Below are positions 9,448 to 21,351 of a stretch of DNA of 64,000 nucleotides, one piece after another. Location: NCBI GenBank assembly GCA_014871385.1, contig CM026426.1, forward strand, positions 2,801,852-2,865,851, written 5' to 3'. Under the pieces are notes generated by a model. The model was given only the letters and a program-made list of their open reading frames with translations. It was not told the origin of the DNA and ran no database searches. The stretch comes from Ceratodon purpureus. Its lineage: Eukaryota; Streptophyta; Bryopsida; Pseudoditrichales; Ditrichaceae. The number at the start of each line of letters is the position of its first letter. The first letter of the stretch is position 1. The position numbers and the translations under genes are program-made.

Positions 9448-11646
9448 ATGGCGCGCGTACAGTGTTGCGTCCTTAGCCCCGGAACTCCAGTGAAGGAATC
9501 GGATATGGAGGAACTGATCACCGACCTCACTCGGATGAGGTGTGAGGGATTGTTGGCACGGCCGTGGTTACTGAAAAGTGAGGTGATGGTGAGGGAGGTC
9601 CTGGAGGGTCCGGACAACCGGTGGGATAATACGGTCCGAGGCAAGCCCACGCTGTGGAATGCGGAACAGTGGGCGGAAGCTTACGGTTTCGAGCAGAAGG
9701 GACTCCTTTGGGCGACCCGGACGGACCAGTACGTGCAGGATAGGTTCCACGGGAAGATCCATAGGAACAATGGATACGAGATAGACGCCTGCAAGGATAG
9801 GAGGCAGAGGCAGGTCTTAGCTTTCCTCGTTCCGATCCTGTATCCGCAAGAAAACCGGCACAAGTCACCATTACGGTCGGGAATACCATCCTCGGAGCGT
9901 ATACAGGAGAACGCCCGGTGAATTGGGCTGCACTCATGGCGGAAGTGGTGCAGAAGATGGTTCCGACGATCGGAAAGAAGCCGACCCCACTCTCCCCTTA
10001 CCTCTTTCACCTTTACCATACGTATGACTTGCTGACCGATAAGGAGGACGAGACGTACACGCACGCGAAGAACTGCCTCAACTTCTCGGAGATTCCGCCC
10101 GGAATGGAACCCGATCCGAGAGGTGAGCCCTCTGATACAACGGACTCGGAAGATGAGGACGATACGAGGGAGGTTCCGAACCCTGGCGCTGCTAGGGCTC
10201 AGTCCAGATTGAGATCGGAGCAGCCAGCGTCACGACATGCGGAACCGTCTACGGCCCGGGGAGATCCGGAACGGAGAGAGGTCAGTTCCGATCGGGGATT
10301 TCCGGTGGACCTGTTTCGGGGGATTCGGGAGGAGACTCATCGGGCTCAAGCTTCTTACGATCGGATCGAAACCCTGTTCCGGAGGGTCTGTACAGCGCTG
10401 GGAGGGTGCTTACCGGAAGAGGTGATCCGAGAAGTGGAGTTGTTGAAGGATGCCCCAACTCTCCGGAGTGAGAAGAAGCGGCTGGAGCTTCAGTTGCAGG
10501 AGTTGACGAAGGAGCTGGCGGCGAAGAGTGACGAGATCCGTAAGTTCCACGCCGAGCAGGAGGAGACTTTGGGGGAGCTTCGGAAGTTGGTGGGAAGTTC
10601 GGGAGCGGTAATCAACAAGGCCCGGCTGTTCGATGAGAACGTAGTGCAGCCGGCTGATTTCGAGGACAAGCAGAAGATCATCAAGATCCTCTCCAAATGC
10701 GAGCACTCGATGAACATGATCCTGAAGAAGGTCCGGCAAGCTACTCAATCCGAGCACCGGAAGTCCCAGTCTCGTAGGCGCTGGCCGGGGTCTTCCGCTC
10801 CCCGGATCGCCCTCTCGTGCCGTGGTAGGAGAATCTCGCGGGGTTGGGTTCCGAACCCCGATAGGGAGTAACCTCCAAGCAGCAGAACAGATGACGGTCG
10901 AAGAGGCCGCCATGACAAATCGGACGATTGCGGAGGCGATCCGGGAAGTCCAAGCACAGGCGGCGTCACCCGGAACCAGTACAGTCCAGCAGAGCTGCGC
11001 GATCCCCACCGGACAGGTGCAAGTGACCGGAACGACAGTCACCGAGAGGCGGATCGAGGAGAGGACGGTTTCGGAACAGGTGACTCGGACCGTGCCGCCG
11101 GATGTTCTTCCACGACTCGGAGATGAAGTGATCATAGCGAAGTACCGAGGGGAGGCAGCGGGACCGGAATGGGGACGACCTATTTCACCACCCGGACGGA
11201 CCCGAGTAACTCAGGAGGGGGGATTGACCCCTTCACCCACAGCCAAGACCGGAACGGTGACGCCTACTCCCACCGGAACGCCAGCAGCAGGTTCTCCTCC
11301 GAACACTGCCGGTGAGTTCCGGAGGTTGCGGAAAAGGAAGGAACCGATTACAATTTCCGAGTCCGACTCAGAGACACATGGGAGCTCTCCGGTCAGGACC
11401 ACCGGAACTGAAACTCAGACTCCGACGTCCGGAACTCCTCCCGCACATATGATTCCGAAATCGCCCAATTCTCCCAAACCCCGGATCGTTACCCGGTTGT
11501 CCTTGGAGGCTCAGGAGAGAGAGTCAAAGGCGGAACGGAGTGCTAGGCGCAAGGCGGCACGAGCAGCAGGGGCGGGCGGATCAGAGCCGCGGGTGACCAG
11601 GTCGAAGGATCGCGAGCAGGAGAGCCACAAGAAGACAAAGAAGTGA
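9448..11646 (+). pseudogene. LTR-encoded accessory protein of element A (3' LTR copy)
   Basis: This is the second copy of the ORF seen at 1-1932. It includes the 5' part missing there: it begins MARVQCCVLSPGTPVKESD at a true ATG and then carries a globular domain of about 190 residues. The full product is about 730 residues: globular domain, acidic linker, coiled coil, Ser/Thr/Pro-rich region, basic tail. This copy has about two or three small breaks and the 5' copy none in the visible part. No close family is recognised. The N-terminal domain is weakly reminiscent of the putative plant transposon protein domain seen in ORFs of plant Ty3 elements (inference by eye). Confidence 0.75.
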
Positions 11647-12582
11647 TAGATTCCTCTCACTGCCACTTGTCGTAACTTTCCGGATTTATAGGAGTAGATT
11701 CCGGATCGGAGGATCCGTTCTTGTCGTAAAGTAAATTTCTAGGTAGATAGTTAGGGATTAGGGTTTTGATTGAACTGCCGGCGCCGCCACTTTTGTGGAA
11801 GCCCCTGCTTACTTAAACCGGGCAGGCGATGTGATCCGGGTCTTCGTTTTGCATGTTTTCCCCCTATAATCCTTATCAGTAAAGTATTTGTGTTTCGTAA
11901 GTACTGTGCGTGATTTCCCGCTAAGTGTGAATGATCCGGGAAGGATATGAGAGTTCCGCTGTAGCTCGGATAGGAAGGTGATGGGAGTTGCAACGAGACC
12001 CGAACCGGAAAGGAAATGGGATTGAGCGGAAAGATTTAGCGGATTGTCGTAGGAGTGAAGCCTCACTGTTCCGCCCTCAAATCAACCTCATACGGAATAG
12101 CCGTCGCTAGGGTCGAAGCGGATCGAGAACTACTTGGTCGGGCTCCCTGAACTTCTGAAGAGGTTCCGTGCACAGTGAGAGGGGGAGTCGGAACGTGGTA
12201 CGGGTCGCCTAGGGATAATCGGATCCTGGTTCTCCCAGATCCGGATTGGTTTGTCGTTGTAGTCCCACGGATCGGAGAGGATCGTTTGTGTGACCTGCTG
12301 GCCAGAGTACTCTAGGACAGTTTGTGAGACGGTAACTGATCCGAGACGTTGGGGTTTGTGAACGAAACACCTCATGAGAGAAGAATAGAGAAGGATAGAT
12401 AGTTCGGGAGTTACGTTCCGAAGACACTATCCGAGCAGTGGCAAGGCTCGGAACGATTAGAAGTAACTGCTTGGTGAAACACTATTGAATCCCTGGACGA
12501 TACTCGGAACCTAGTGACAGTACGAAGTTTACGCTCGATTAGAGCGCTATCCGGATGTTAGTTGCGTTTCCGTGTTCCGACA

Positions 12583-13775
12583 GCTACAGCCGTCAAGAGC
12601 CTGGTGCATGTCAAGGCAACTCTAGCCCTTTTGGTAGATGTGGCCAACTTGTGCGCCATCTACTAAGAGTCTTTGACGCGCCAAATGGATCCAGCTTGGA
12701 AGGCCATTGTTTTGTGTATGCACGACCAAACAGAGGTGATGGAAGGAACCTTGGCAAAGATGAGGAAACTGGTGGTGACCCTTGAGAAGAATAGAGCTGG
12801 TCAATTGGCTCCACCTGTTCCACGAGCAGACCACGAGGCACTTAGGACTCGGGAAGCGCCAGCACTGGATGTGGGTCCGGACCAGGTACCACCAGTAGAG
12901 ACTCCGATCCAGTCGGTCATCCGATCACCTGCGCGACCGGAATAGAGACGGCCGTTAGCAGATCTTCTTCCGGATACTCTGGACATTTACCACGGTCTTC
13001 CCATTCCGGAAGGGGTGGAGGCCTTTAACCCGGAGGGCATCAACCTAGATTGGAGTCACGGGCCACTTGTAGAATCGGCCTTCGTTCCTGTATAAGGAAC
13101 CCCGTCTCCTGAACAAGCGCAAACGGTCATCAATGCAATTTTGATGGCTACACGGTCTCCCTCCCCCGCTGTTAAGGCAGGTCGGGTTTGAAAGGCCGAC
13201 GACCGACAAGTGCCAGAAACTCGAGGAGCAGGTCCATTGGTAAAATGGTTGAAGAAAGGCGGCCAGAAGAAAGGAAGATCGAAAGGGTCCCGGAGTAGCC
13301 CAAACTTTGGGAAGGAGTAAGGATGGAATAGAAACCGGATATAATGGCAACGACTAACGATGGGGCTGAGTTGCACTCGGCTGTCAATCTAGATAGTTAG
13401 CGGGAGTAACTAGGAGCAGAAGGAGGCCACCGGTCCGGGATTTGCAAGGTCCAAGATCCAGAAATTTTGGATTTCAGTTGGCCACTTGTCTACTGGAGGC
13501 TCGGTAGGAAGTAGTACTTAAGTCAGGAGTTTTTTCCAAGGCTTGGGCCTTGTTTTTGTACGGCATTTTTTATTATGCAACTGAAAATATTCTTTTGGAT
13601 TTGTTGTGTAGAACGGTTGGCGGACAGGTCCATTGCAGTAATGGTATGATGGTATTGTTGCCTCTGATAGAGTTTTGGGAGAGTGTTGAACAGTGTGACA
13701 GTTAAGAGATCGCCCGGAGAGAGTGGAAAGGTGTCAAGCGCCGAGTGTTGACATTTTCCAACGTCCGGAAGGAGC
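12583..13775 (+). pseudogene. Remnant of an accessory-type retrotransposon ORF and unassigned flank
   Basis: Element A is inserted at the left edge. Between about 12600 and 13330 there is a worn coding stretch with ATG candidates at 12673 and 12712. It shows a short Leu/Glu/Lys-rich helix (MEGTLAKMRKLVVTLEKN), a Pro-rich linker, a segment reading NPEGINLDWSHG, and a basic end (KKGGQKKGRSKG). Composition and order resemble the accessory ORFs of families A-C, so it is probably the 3' end of a further degraded Ty3 element. It is clearly broken. Nothing is recognised in 13340-13775. Confidence 0.4.
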
Positions 13776-14552
13776 TGTTAGTCGGGGATTTAAGGTAGTA
13801 GAGTAGGAGAGCAGTAAAATTGCAATTATTGGGGAGGCTGTAAAATGTTAAGTTACTGTCCTGTCCTGTAGTAACTCTGTTTGGACGAAAACTACTTGTT
13901 TTGGATGAAAACTGCCAAATGGATGAAAACTATAAGATGGATGAAGTCTGGTGGTTAGATGAAGTCTAGTGGCCGGATGAGAACTGTTTGCAGTTAGGGT
14001 TTTGGGGGTGACGGCTAGGGTTTTGGATGGGGTTGTGAGGGAGGGAACTGCAAAGGTCATTCTTTCTCTCCCCATTGGAGTTTAGAAGCTCTCAGATTGT
14101 AGTATGTGTAGAATGTATTGTAGGACTGTAGAAGAGATGCTGCCAGGACAGTTTGAGGATCCTGGAGGGTCCAAGGAGTAGTGCCAGTAGGGAGTAGGAT
14201 GATGTACAGATCTATAGTGAGTAAAGGAAAGGAATTGATTACTTTTGTATGTACATGTATGGAGTTCCAGAAATGAGTGGTTGAAGGACCATGTTAGTCA
14301 ATTTGTCTAGTGAGTCTTGTAGATCTCGTGTTTCAATTAGTGGGTATTGTAGATCAGACTAAGGAGAGTAGAAATATGTATCAAATCTAAGAATATACCT
14401 CAAGAATTTTTGTAGATCTAAGTTGGCAATTTCAGATCTAAGGGCAGGATTTGGGGCAGTTTCTGGCGGGCAGTACAGTGAATTTTGCAGGATTTCAGAG
14501 AGATATGGTTAGTATTCATTTTAAAAGGAGTAAGGAAAAAACTCCTTTCACA
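13776..14552 (+). repeat. 5' LTR of element B'
   Basis: 777 bp, starting TGTTAGTCGG and ending TTTCACA, diverged from the 807-bp LTR of element B. It keeps the short tandem GGATGAAAACTG-type repeats (about 13885-13985) seen in the B LTRs. Confidence 0.88.
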
Positions 14553-14631
14553 TTGGCGACCATGAAAAAGTTCACACCATGTAGCTCTTGCTGCACACAC
14601 CTAGGTTTAGGTTTAGGATTTAATACTCGAT

Positions 14632-15369
14632 GGGGCGGAAGCACAATAAAGTGGACCAAAAAAGTGCTTAGCTATTTGCCAGTTTCAGCCCTTTTGCAAA
14701 AATTGCACAAAAATCATGGAAAGATGTAATTGAAGTCAACTCTTTTTGCTAATATGGATTTTCAACTTGTTCTTCTACAACTTGGAAAAGTTTTGTGCAA
14801 AGTAGACACTTTAAACTTATCGTATAGAGGCTTTAAATCCAAGCAAAGTGAATGCAATCATTTGAAAAAGTGACTATAAAAGAATCAAAAACTATCAACA
14901 GATCACTTTTAGTTAAGTAATGCCCTCTGTGTGTTTAAGAGGTATTCTAAAATAATCAATTCATATACTCACTAATTGGTTTAGGGTTCCAAAAGTACCG
15001 CAAGAATGTTTTTTGAGAGGGTGACTTCCGCGGTACTTTTTGTGCGTTTTTTTTCCCTGAACATTGTTTTTTAAATTTGAAAAAAAATTCTCTAATGACA
15101 ATAGAAGGCACCAAATGAAGAAATTAAGACTTCAGAAAAGTTCATTTTTATGATTTTGAACTACTGATCAAATTAAGTTTCAATTGAGGATGATCTTTTT
15201 ACGATGATGTGTGTAAGGTGCCTTATGACACCCTAGAAAGTGACTAAAATGCTCAAAAACTACACCAAAATGCTCAAAATCAGCTTTGAGCTTTAAAAAA
15301 CAGCACACTTCATATTCACTTCTTAGTAATCACATTTTGCACTTTGTGGTCCTCTTTATTGTGTTCGCC
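14632..15369. mobile_element. MITE-like non-autonomous DNA transposon, copy 1
   Basis: 738 bp with inverted termini. The left end reads GGGGCGGAAGCACAATAAAG; the right end is its imperfect reverse complement (CTTTATTGTGTTCGCC). The inverted repeat continues inward as GTGGACCA..AAAGTGC. The whole unit is found in reverse orientation at 29388-30124. It interrupts the leader of B', where family B reads straight through. No ORF beyond chance length. No exact target duplication could be matched for this copy. The superfamily is not assigned. Confidence 0.75.
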
Positions 15370-16370
15370 ATTGATCCGTACTACTCCATGGATGATAGGT
15401 ACTGTGGGGATTTGGGGTCTATGAAGAGCAAATTTGACAATTGCAGTGCCAGATCTGCAACAGTGGCAGTTAGAGTGACCGAATCTCTGACAGTGAAGGT
15501 TACAATGACCAGATCTGCGACCCATCAGTGACGGCAAGACCGGTGCAGTCATGACTAGGCGGGAGTAGTCAAGCGAGAAGAGGCGCATTCCAAGAGCTAA
15601 GGGTAGCTCTATAGCAAAAGGGGGATAGTCAGCGAGATCTAGGTAAGCTATTGTTTCCTCTGGATCTGAGGTTGCATTGCAAAGAACAGTAGACGGAATG
15701 TTGGACTAGCAGTGAACAGATGGAACAGTCAGTAAAAAAGTTGTAGATCTACTGTCTAGGTGAACTTACAGACAGTAAAAATGACGTAGTAAAAATTGAG
15801 GTAAAAAAAGAGCAGTAAAAAATTACGCTAAAAATGGGGCAGTAAAAATGAACACCATGAGTAAATGAGGAAAGGAATCTAGGGACCAGTGATAAGAGTC
15901 TGGAAAGGAAATTGAGCCAGTAAATCACTAAACTTAGATAAAACAGTTAAACTCGACTAGGAGAGTGTAAAACTAGACCAGATTCACTGAAAAAATATAG
16001 TGGCAGGACTGTGAGGACCATGAAAGACCTTTTGGAAAAAATGTAAATCTGTATTGCTTTGAAATTTGTTAGAATTCTAGACTAAGGACGAACTTGAAAA
16101 CCTAAAAGGCAGTTAGGACCAACCTAAGTAGGAGCAGTAGCTATTGATAGATCCACAGAGGACCAGATTGAGGTGGCAGAAGGATGTATGGACAGGGACC
16201 AGGAGTATGAAGTACTAGCACGCAAGGACTAGAGGAAGACTGGGAGAGAGATCCACAGTACCTACCCAAGAGATCACCTACAGGGGAAGACTCGACTTAC
16301 TGGAGAAGTAGACAGACCAAAAGACCACCAGCAGAAAGGACGAGGAGGGAGAAGCAGTAACCGTCCTATC

Positions 16371-19300
16371 ATGAAAGGCGGCCACCAAGGGAGGGACAAG
16401 GAAGACTTGGCTAGGAGATAAGCAGCAAAGAGGCAGGCTAGATACGGGCTCAGGAAGCAGCAGAGAGCAGCTGTTGAACTAGGAAGAAACATGGGAGGGC
16501 AACCCATCCTTGAGGAAAGCATTGCCAAAGGAAAGACTAGGGACTTGATTAACATGGACCTAGTGGGCGGAAATTCAAGTTAGGAGACATTGCTTGGAAT
16601 AAGCAGGAGGACAGGATCAGCTAAGGGCGAACCTCAACCTAGTTTCAAGGACAGGTAGGAGAATGAGGAGATCAAGAGGTATGATGGCTCACTGCCATCA
16701 CCGAGGACCAGTAGAAGGGAGTTTCCAAGACCAAGAGGTGGAGACATCCAATATAGTTGGAATCCTCAACTCGAGACACTAGTAGCATATGACCAGTTTC
16801 AAGAAGAGGAGAGGAGAAGCACTAGCCGACCTAATACACCAAGACCAAGAATACAGACACCAGGAGACTTGGGGGAGACGCTGGAGACACTGAAGAAGAA
16901 ACTGGACCAGGTCAGGAGTGAAGACAGGGCCTCAGGAGAAGCAATACCCACTTCAGACCCGACCAAAACCAGCAGACAGGGAGAGCTCACCACAAGGAAC
17001 GAGACAGTATAGTTCGTCCAGGACCAGTTCGAAGGACTAGAGCAGGATGAAGAAGAGGAAGATAATAGGTAGCTGGAGCAGATCAAGGCCTGACAGCAGG
17101 CCAAGGGGCAAGCGGAGCAGGCTAGAAGGGACGAGCAGACCATGGAAGAGCTGTACAAACACCAGATGGAGGAATTAGGACAATCCACAAGGTTCAAGGA
17201 AACCATGCACGCTTGGGAGCAGAAAACAGGGAAGAACTCCAAATGAAGGAAGCCATGAGGTTATGGCAGTAGACCAAGAGGATAGAGGAGCAGGAGCAGG
17301 AGAGACAGAGGCAGGAAGCCCTTAGATCCTGGCAGGAGGCTCAAAGGAGGAAAGAAATCAAGCATGCAGTAGTAGGAGAAGCAGGAGGCCATGGAGTAGG
17401 ACATGTTACGCCACAAGGCTATGCGCCTTTAGTACGAGGCCTAGAGACAGGAGGACTAGAAGAAGAAGCAGTAGAAGTGAGAAGAAGCAACCCGCCAATC
17501 TACCATGTACAGGGGGCAGGAAGTATTGAGGGAAGAAAGCCAAAAGCTACAGGCCCAGCAGAAGGAGAACCTATGGCCAGGATATGAATCGCGTGAGGTA
17601 CAGGGTAGAAGGTCTGGTCCAGCAAGATCAGTAGAGGTGATGGGGGTACCAGTACCAGCAATTGCTATACTGCAGGGACCAGAAGAGAGCCATTTCCACC
17701 ACCAGACAAGACCAACAGGTCCATCAGGAGGAGGAGGAGCATCAACGACCTACATGGATCACCTGGCTGGTGATCTATACCAACCAGAGGCACCCCAGCT
17801 AGTGTACTGACTACGTGGGGGAGCAGATGTGGGAGCAGGAGCCACCAATGTAGGGACACAATTCCAATGACCAAGAGAAGCAGTTGGAGGAACATCACAT
17901 GGGACCAAACCACTAGTGGGAATTGGAGTACATGTGGCCACAACAGCCAGCAGTTATCCAGAACAGCCGGTACCACCAGTTTACCCACCTGTTTTATGAC
18001 CAGGTATACCACAAGTACACCCACTAGATGGAAGACCTGGGGTATAACTCCAGTGTACCCCCCAGTTGGAAGACCAGGCGTACCAACAGTTTATCCACCA
18101 GTTGGAGGACCAGTTTACCTACGAGTTGGAGGACCAGTTTACCCACCTGTATCAGGACCAGTCAGTGTCGCATATAGGAAGCCACTGCCATACTCCAAGT
18201 ACAAAGAAGGTACAAATCTTGATGCTTATATTCGTCAATTTGAGCGCACCTTGTGGCACATTGGGGAAACTAATGAGCAGGTTATTATGAGCCTGATGGG
18301 TATTTACCTTACTAGTCAAGGTCAAGGCGTGGTATGAGAATTTTTCTGGAGAGTCATCTCTAGTGCTCATGGGAGGAGTTCAAGGCAGCCTTCAGGAAAA
18401 GATATAGGGACCAGACAACAGATGAAGTAGTCTACAGGGAGTTGAAGTCCTTCAAGCATCAGACAGGGAGAAGGTGCAGGATTACTATGACAGGTTTATG
18501 ACCCTCATCAAGTGTTCGCAGTCAGACCCTGGAGAAGGATTTCTAATTACTAATTTCAGGGCAGGATTCCTGGAGTACATCAAGATTACAATCAGTATGA
18601 CACCAGTCAAGACCCTGACAGAGTTGGTGGATGCTGCTCTGAGGTGTGAAGAAAACGACACCGATTCAAGTGGTAAGCCAACCAAGATCCAAGTTAAGAA
18701 GGTGAAGACCACTAGTAAGCCAGCAACTGTGACCAGGAAGGAACCAAGTCAAGATGCGTCTAGGCAAATCTGTGGCACATGCAAGATGTTGTGCCATGAC
18801 GATGCTAACTACTGGTACAACCCAGCAAACCAGAGGGGACTAGGTATGAAGAAAGAAGGAGAGGAATGAGTAGGGGTGAATAAGGTGTCTGCCTAAAGCC
18901 AGCAGCCACCTACAACAGTAACTACAACCAGGGGCACTAGAGGTCACCAAACACCAGTGCTGATAATGGCTAGCACGGTAGTTTCGGTGACAAGCTTGAA
19001 TGTTGCTATTTGTGTGGGGGAACATGGCAAAGAAGTTGGAAATGCCCTCTGAAGGCCCAGTGGGACCTCTTTTGAGCACAAGGGGATCAGGAAATCAAGA
19101 AACTGGTCCACCGAGTAAACAATGTGGAGATTGAGTTATTGGAGGATCCAGAGGACGAGATGAGCGTGGCTAGTATGACTAGGGCACAGAGGCGGAAGAC
19201 TGCCTCCAGTTGAAGACGAGTCCAAGGTACCAAAACCAAGGAAGGTCATAACCAGAGAAGACTGGGAGGAGGAGGAACGACTCAAGAACTCTATGCTGGA

Positions 19301-20450
19301 GGCCGTGAAGGAGATCCAGCTTAGGGAAGAGGAGGAGGCCAGAGTGGCAGAGCAGGCAAAAACAGTTCAAGCACCAGCAGAGAAGGACACAGATGAGGGG
19401 GATTCACTGGACAATGATTGGGCAGGGTTTCCAGATTTTGACGCCCTCGATTACAGTGTGAAGACTAAGCAACTTGGACCAGTACAAAAGGGGAGCAGGG
19501 TGAGTACTATATAGATCTGGTAGGCAGGATGATACAGGACAATCCCGTTACGGTGTCTTTGGGGCAGTTAGTGAAGGTAGCTCCAAACATCACTGAGTAC
19601 GTCAAGGCACATTTGTTCTCAGAGTTGGGACCAGACAAGAATCCTGGACCTGAACAGCCACTAGCTGTGAAGCCAAGGACCCGTACGGTAGGTAAGCCGG
19701 ATTCAATTAGTAGTCTTGCTATAAATGTTGACAGGGAACTACCGGTGTTGACTATGCAAGTTGACAACGGGACCTTGGATAATGTACTGCTGGATGGTGG
19801 ATCTGGTGTCAACCTGATCACTGAAGAGGAGCATAAGCAATTGGGACTGAAGAACCCCCAGCCTGTACCCTTGAGACTTAGGATGGGGGACCAGACATTA
19901 GTAGATCGGGTGGGGATGATTCGAAATATGAAGATGCACATTCATGGTATCCCTTACCTAATCACGTTGAGTGTAATTAAAAACAAAGAGGTCAATGAAG
20001 CATATAGTATGTTGCTAGGTCGTCCTTGGTTAATTGATGCTAAGGTGAATCATGACTTGGGTTATAATCTGGTTACAATCAAAGGTAATGGGACAGTTAA
20101 AATTGTCTTAGTCACTCAAAGGAAGGGGCCCTGGCCTAAATTGCCTCAGGTCCTCGTATGGCACAATTTCATTAAAGGACTAATGGACAAGGAAGGAGCA
20201 AGATGGTTGGCTACAGAGCAAGATCTGATGGCTAACGGGACACTCACCATACCACAACTGGACCAGGACCAGGACCACTGCAAGGCCAAGGACCAGAACC
20301 TTTTCAAGGCCAAGGACCAGGACTAGTTCAAGGCCAAGGATTAGGATCAGGACCAAGTCAAGCCCAAGGACCTGGATCAGGACCAAGTCAAGCCCAAGGA
20401 CCAGGATCAGGATCAGTCCAAAGCTAAGGGCTAGAAGAGGGACCAGTTCA
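16371..20450 (+). pseudogene. Element B' gag and protease region
   Basis: Homologous along its length to the Gag and protease part of element B. It starts at the equivalent ATG and has a Gln/Glu-rich N-terminal helix, a Pro-rich YPPVG-type repeat region (about 17990-18150), the Gag core (about 18190-18650), a zinc knuckle remnant near 18770, the protease with a DGGSG motif at about 19793, the LLGRPWL signature at about 20010, and a Lys/Asp/Gln repeat tail (about 20255-20450). RT and later domains are absent. It has many breaks. Confidence 0.85.
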
Positions 20451-20459
20451 ATCCCCATA

Positions 20460-21351
20460 CGTTCATGCTGCACGGTGTGCACGAACTAGAGCAGCCGCTC
20501 TACACAGGTGGCCATCTCGTTAATTTCCACTTGAAATTCCGTGGCTTGGGGTCCAAGGTCTCCCTTGACGTTGCCTCCCTCGGGTGTTGCAAGATCCGCT
20601 ACTCTCATGCGCTTGTTGGAGGATGGTGCAGCAAGGTCTTTGTTGGCAGCCATTGCATCCCCCGTTGCAAATCCAGAAACGTACCTATCAGCCGCGGCTG
20701 GTGGTGTCTTGAAGTATGCAAGGAACTTGGCAATGTAGGCGGTGAAGAACGGGCCTATCGGGCTGGAGTAATCTTTGTTTTTGCGGTACCGACGAAGCTA
20801 GACTCGGAGCTGATCATCCAGGATCAGTCCCTAGTTTATCTTCTCCTCCTTGTTAGCAAGGAGCAAGACACTCACGTGCTTGGGTTGTATGCGATTGTAA
20901 TTTTTTTTAAGAAAATCAGACTAAGAACCCCTTGCATCCTAGCAAACCATGGCTCTTGCAATGCACTTCCTAAGGCATACACATCATACATGCCGTTATC
21001 TTGAGGATGGACACCATTGATGGCCGCGGTGACATTGGGTCGTGAAGTTTTGTACTCTGATGTCCACTCTGTCACTCTGGTTCCGTCCAAGCCAAAGAAG
21101 GCATTGAGATACTGAGGAGAGTATTGGACAAGGATCTTGTCCACGACGCCCGCGGGGAACTGCTCCTCCTTGCTATGCACCTTCATCGACTTCAAGAACT
21201 CGAGGCATCGAGCTACATCGACCTTGCCGTCCAAACGAGTCCAATACTTGATCAGGTTGGTCTTTGTCAACCAAGCTCCACCTGTCTTCTGCTTCCATTC
21301 CCGCAACATCCTTGGAAGGTAGATTGGTCCCATGGAGGTCTTGGTGTCCAT
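20460..21351 (-). pseudogene. C2 accessory ORF after pol
   Basis: It begins at an ATG (MDTKTSMGPIYLPRML) and has a globular domain with LVQYSPQYLNAFFGLDGT and DVYALGSALQEPWFARM motifs. These are clearly homologous to the accessory protein of element C (LVQYSSPYLHKFFGWDGL and DIFALGKIYEDPWLARM). A linker and the start of the helical region (EFQVEINEMATCVERLL) follow before truncation. No known enzymatic motif. Conservation between two diverged copies suggests that the protein was under selection while the family was active (inference). Confidence 0.7.

Larger units (their letters stand above)
1..12582 (+). mobile_element. Element A: Ty3/gypsy LTR retrotransposon with giant ORF-bearing LTRs
   Basis: The order is LTR (5' end outside the window), tRNA-Asp-type primer site, gag, pol (protease, RT, RNase H, integrase), polypurine tract and 3' LTR. 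Bases 1-2866 repeat at 9712-12582 with only about half a dozen small differences, so the insertion is very young. The LTR is 3659 bp, begins TGTGGG and ends CCGACA. The full element would be about 13.4 kb. The pol has no chromodomain, and the primer site fits the Tat/Athila side of Ty3/gypsy (family knowledge). gag and pol look whole; the 3' LTR copy of the LTR ORF has about two or three breaks. The left target duplication cannot be checked because the 5' end lies outside the window. Confidence 0.95.
8924..12582 (+). repeat. 3' LTR of element A (3659 bp)
   Basis: It starts TGTGGG and ends CCGACA, near-inverted termini. From 9712 it matches the 5' LTR almost base for base; the few differences are nearly all 1-2 base indels, which may be biological or assembly noise. 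The parts are a presumed U3 with TATA box (8924 to about 9320), the LTR ORF (9448-11646), and 936 bp of non-coding sequence (11647-12582). The 5 bases after it are GCTAC. Confidence 0.9.
13776..20455 (+). mobile_element. Element B': old 5' half of a family B Ty3/gypsy retrotransposon
   Basis: The 5' LTR (13776-14552), primer site (TGGCGACCATG at 14554-14564), leader and gag-protease region align along their length with element B (46999 to about 53220), with many substitutions. It stops at about 20455 before the RT and abuts fragment C2 in the opposite orientation. No 3' LTR is present. It has well over ten breaks and is clearly older than element B. A MITE-like insertion lies in its leader. 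Confidence 0.88.

Noticed and set aside
12583-12587. GCTAC after element A is the reverse complement of B's GTAGC duplication
   Set aside because: A five-base match, and A's left flank is outside the window; likely coincidence.
13340-13775. Solo LTR between the remnant ORF and B'
   Set aside because: No TG...CA boundaries or second copy could be found in the window.
14611-14628. TAGGTTTAGGTTTAGG as a telomere repeat
   Set aside because: Only about two to three units; too short to mean more than chance or a tiny insertion.
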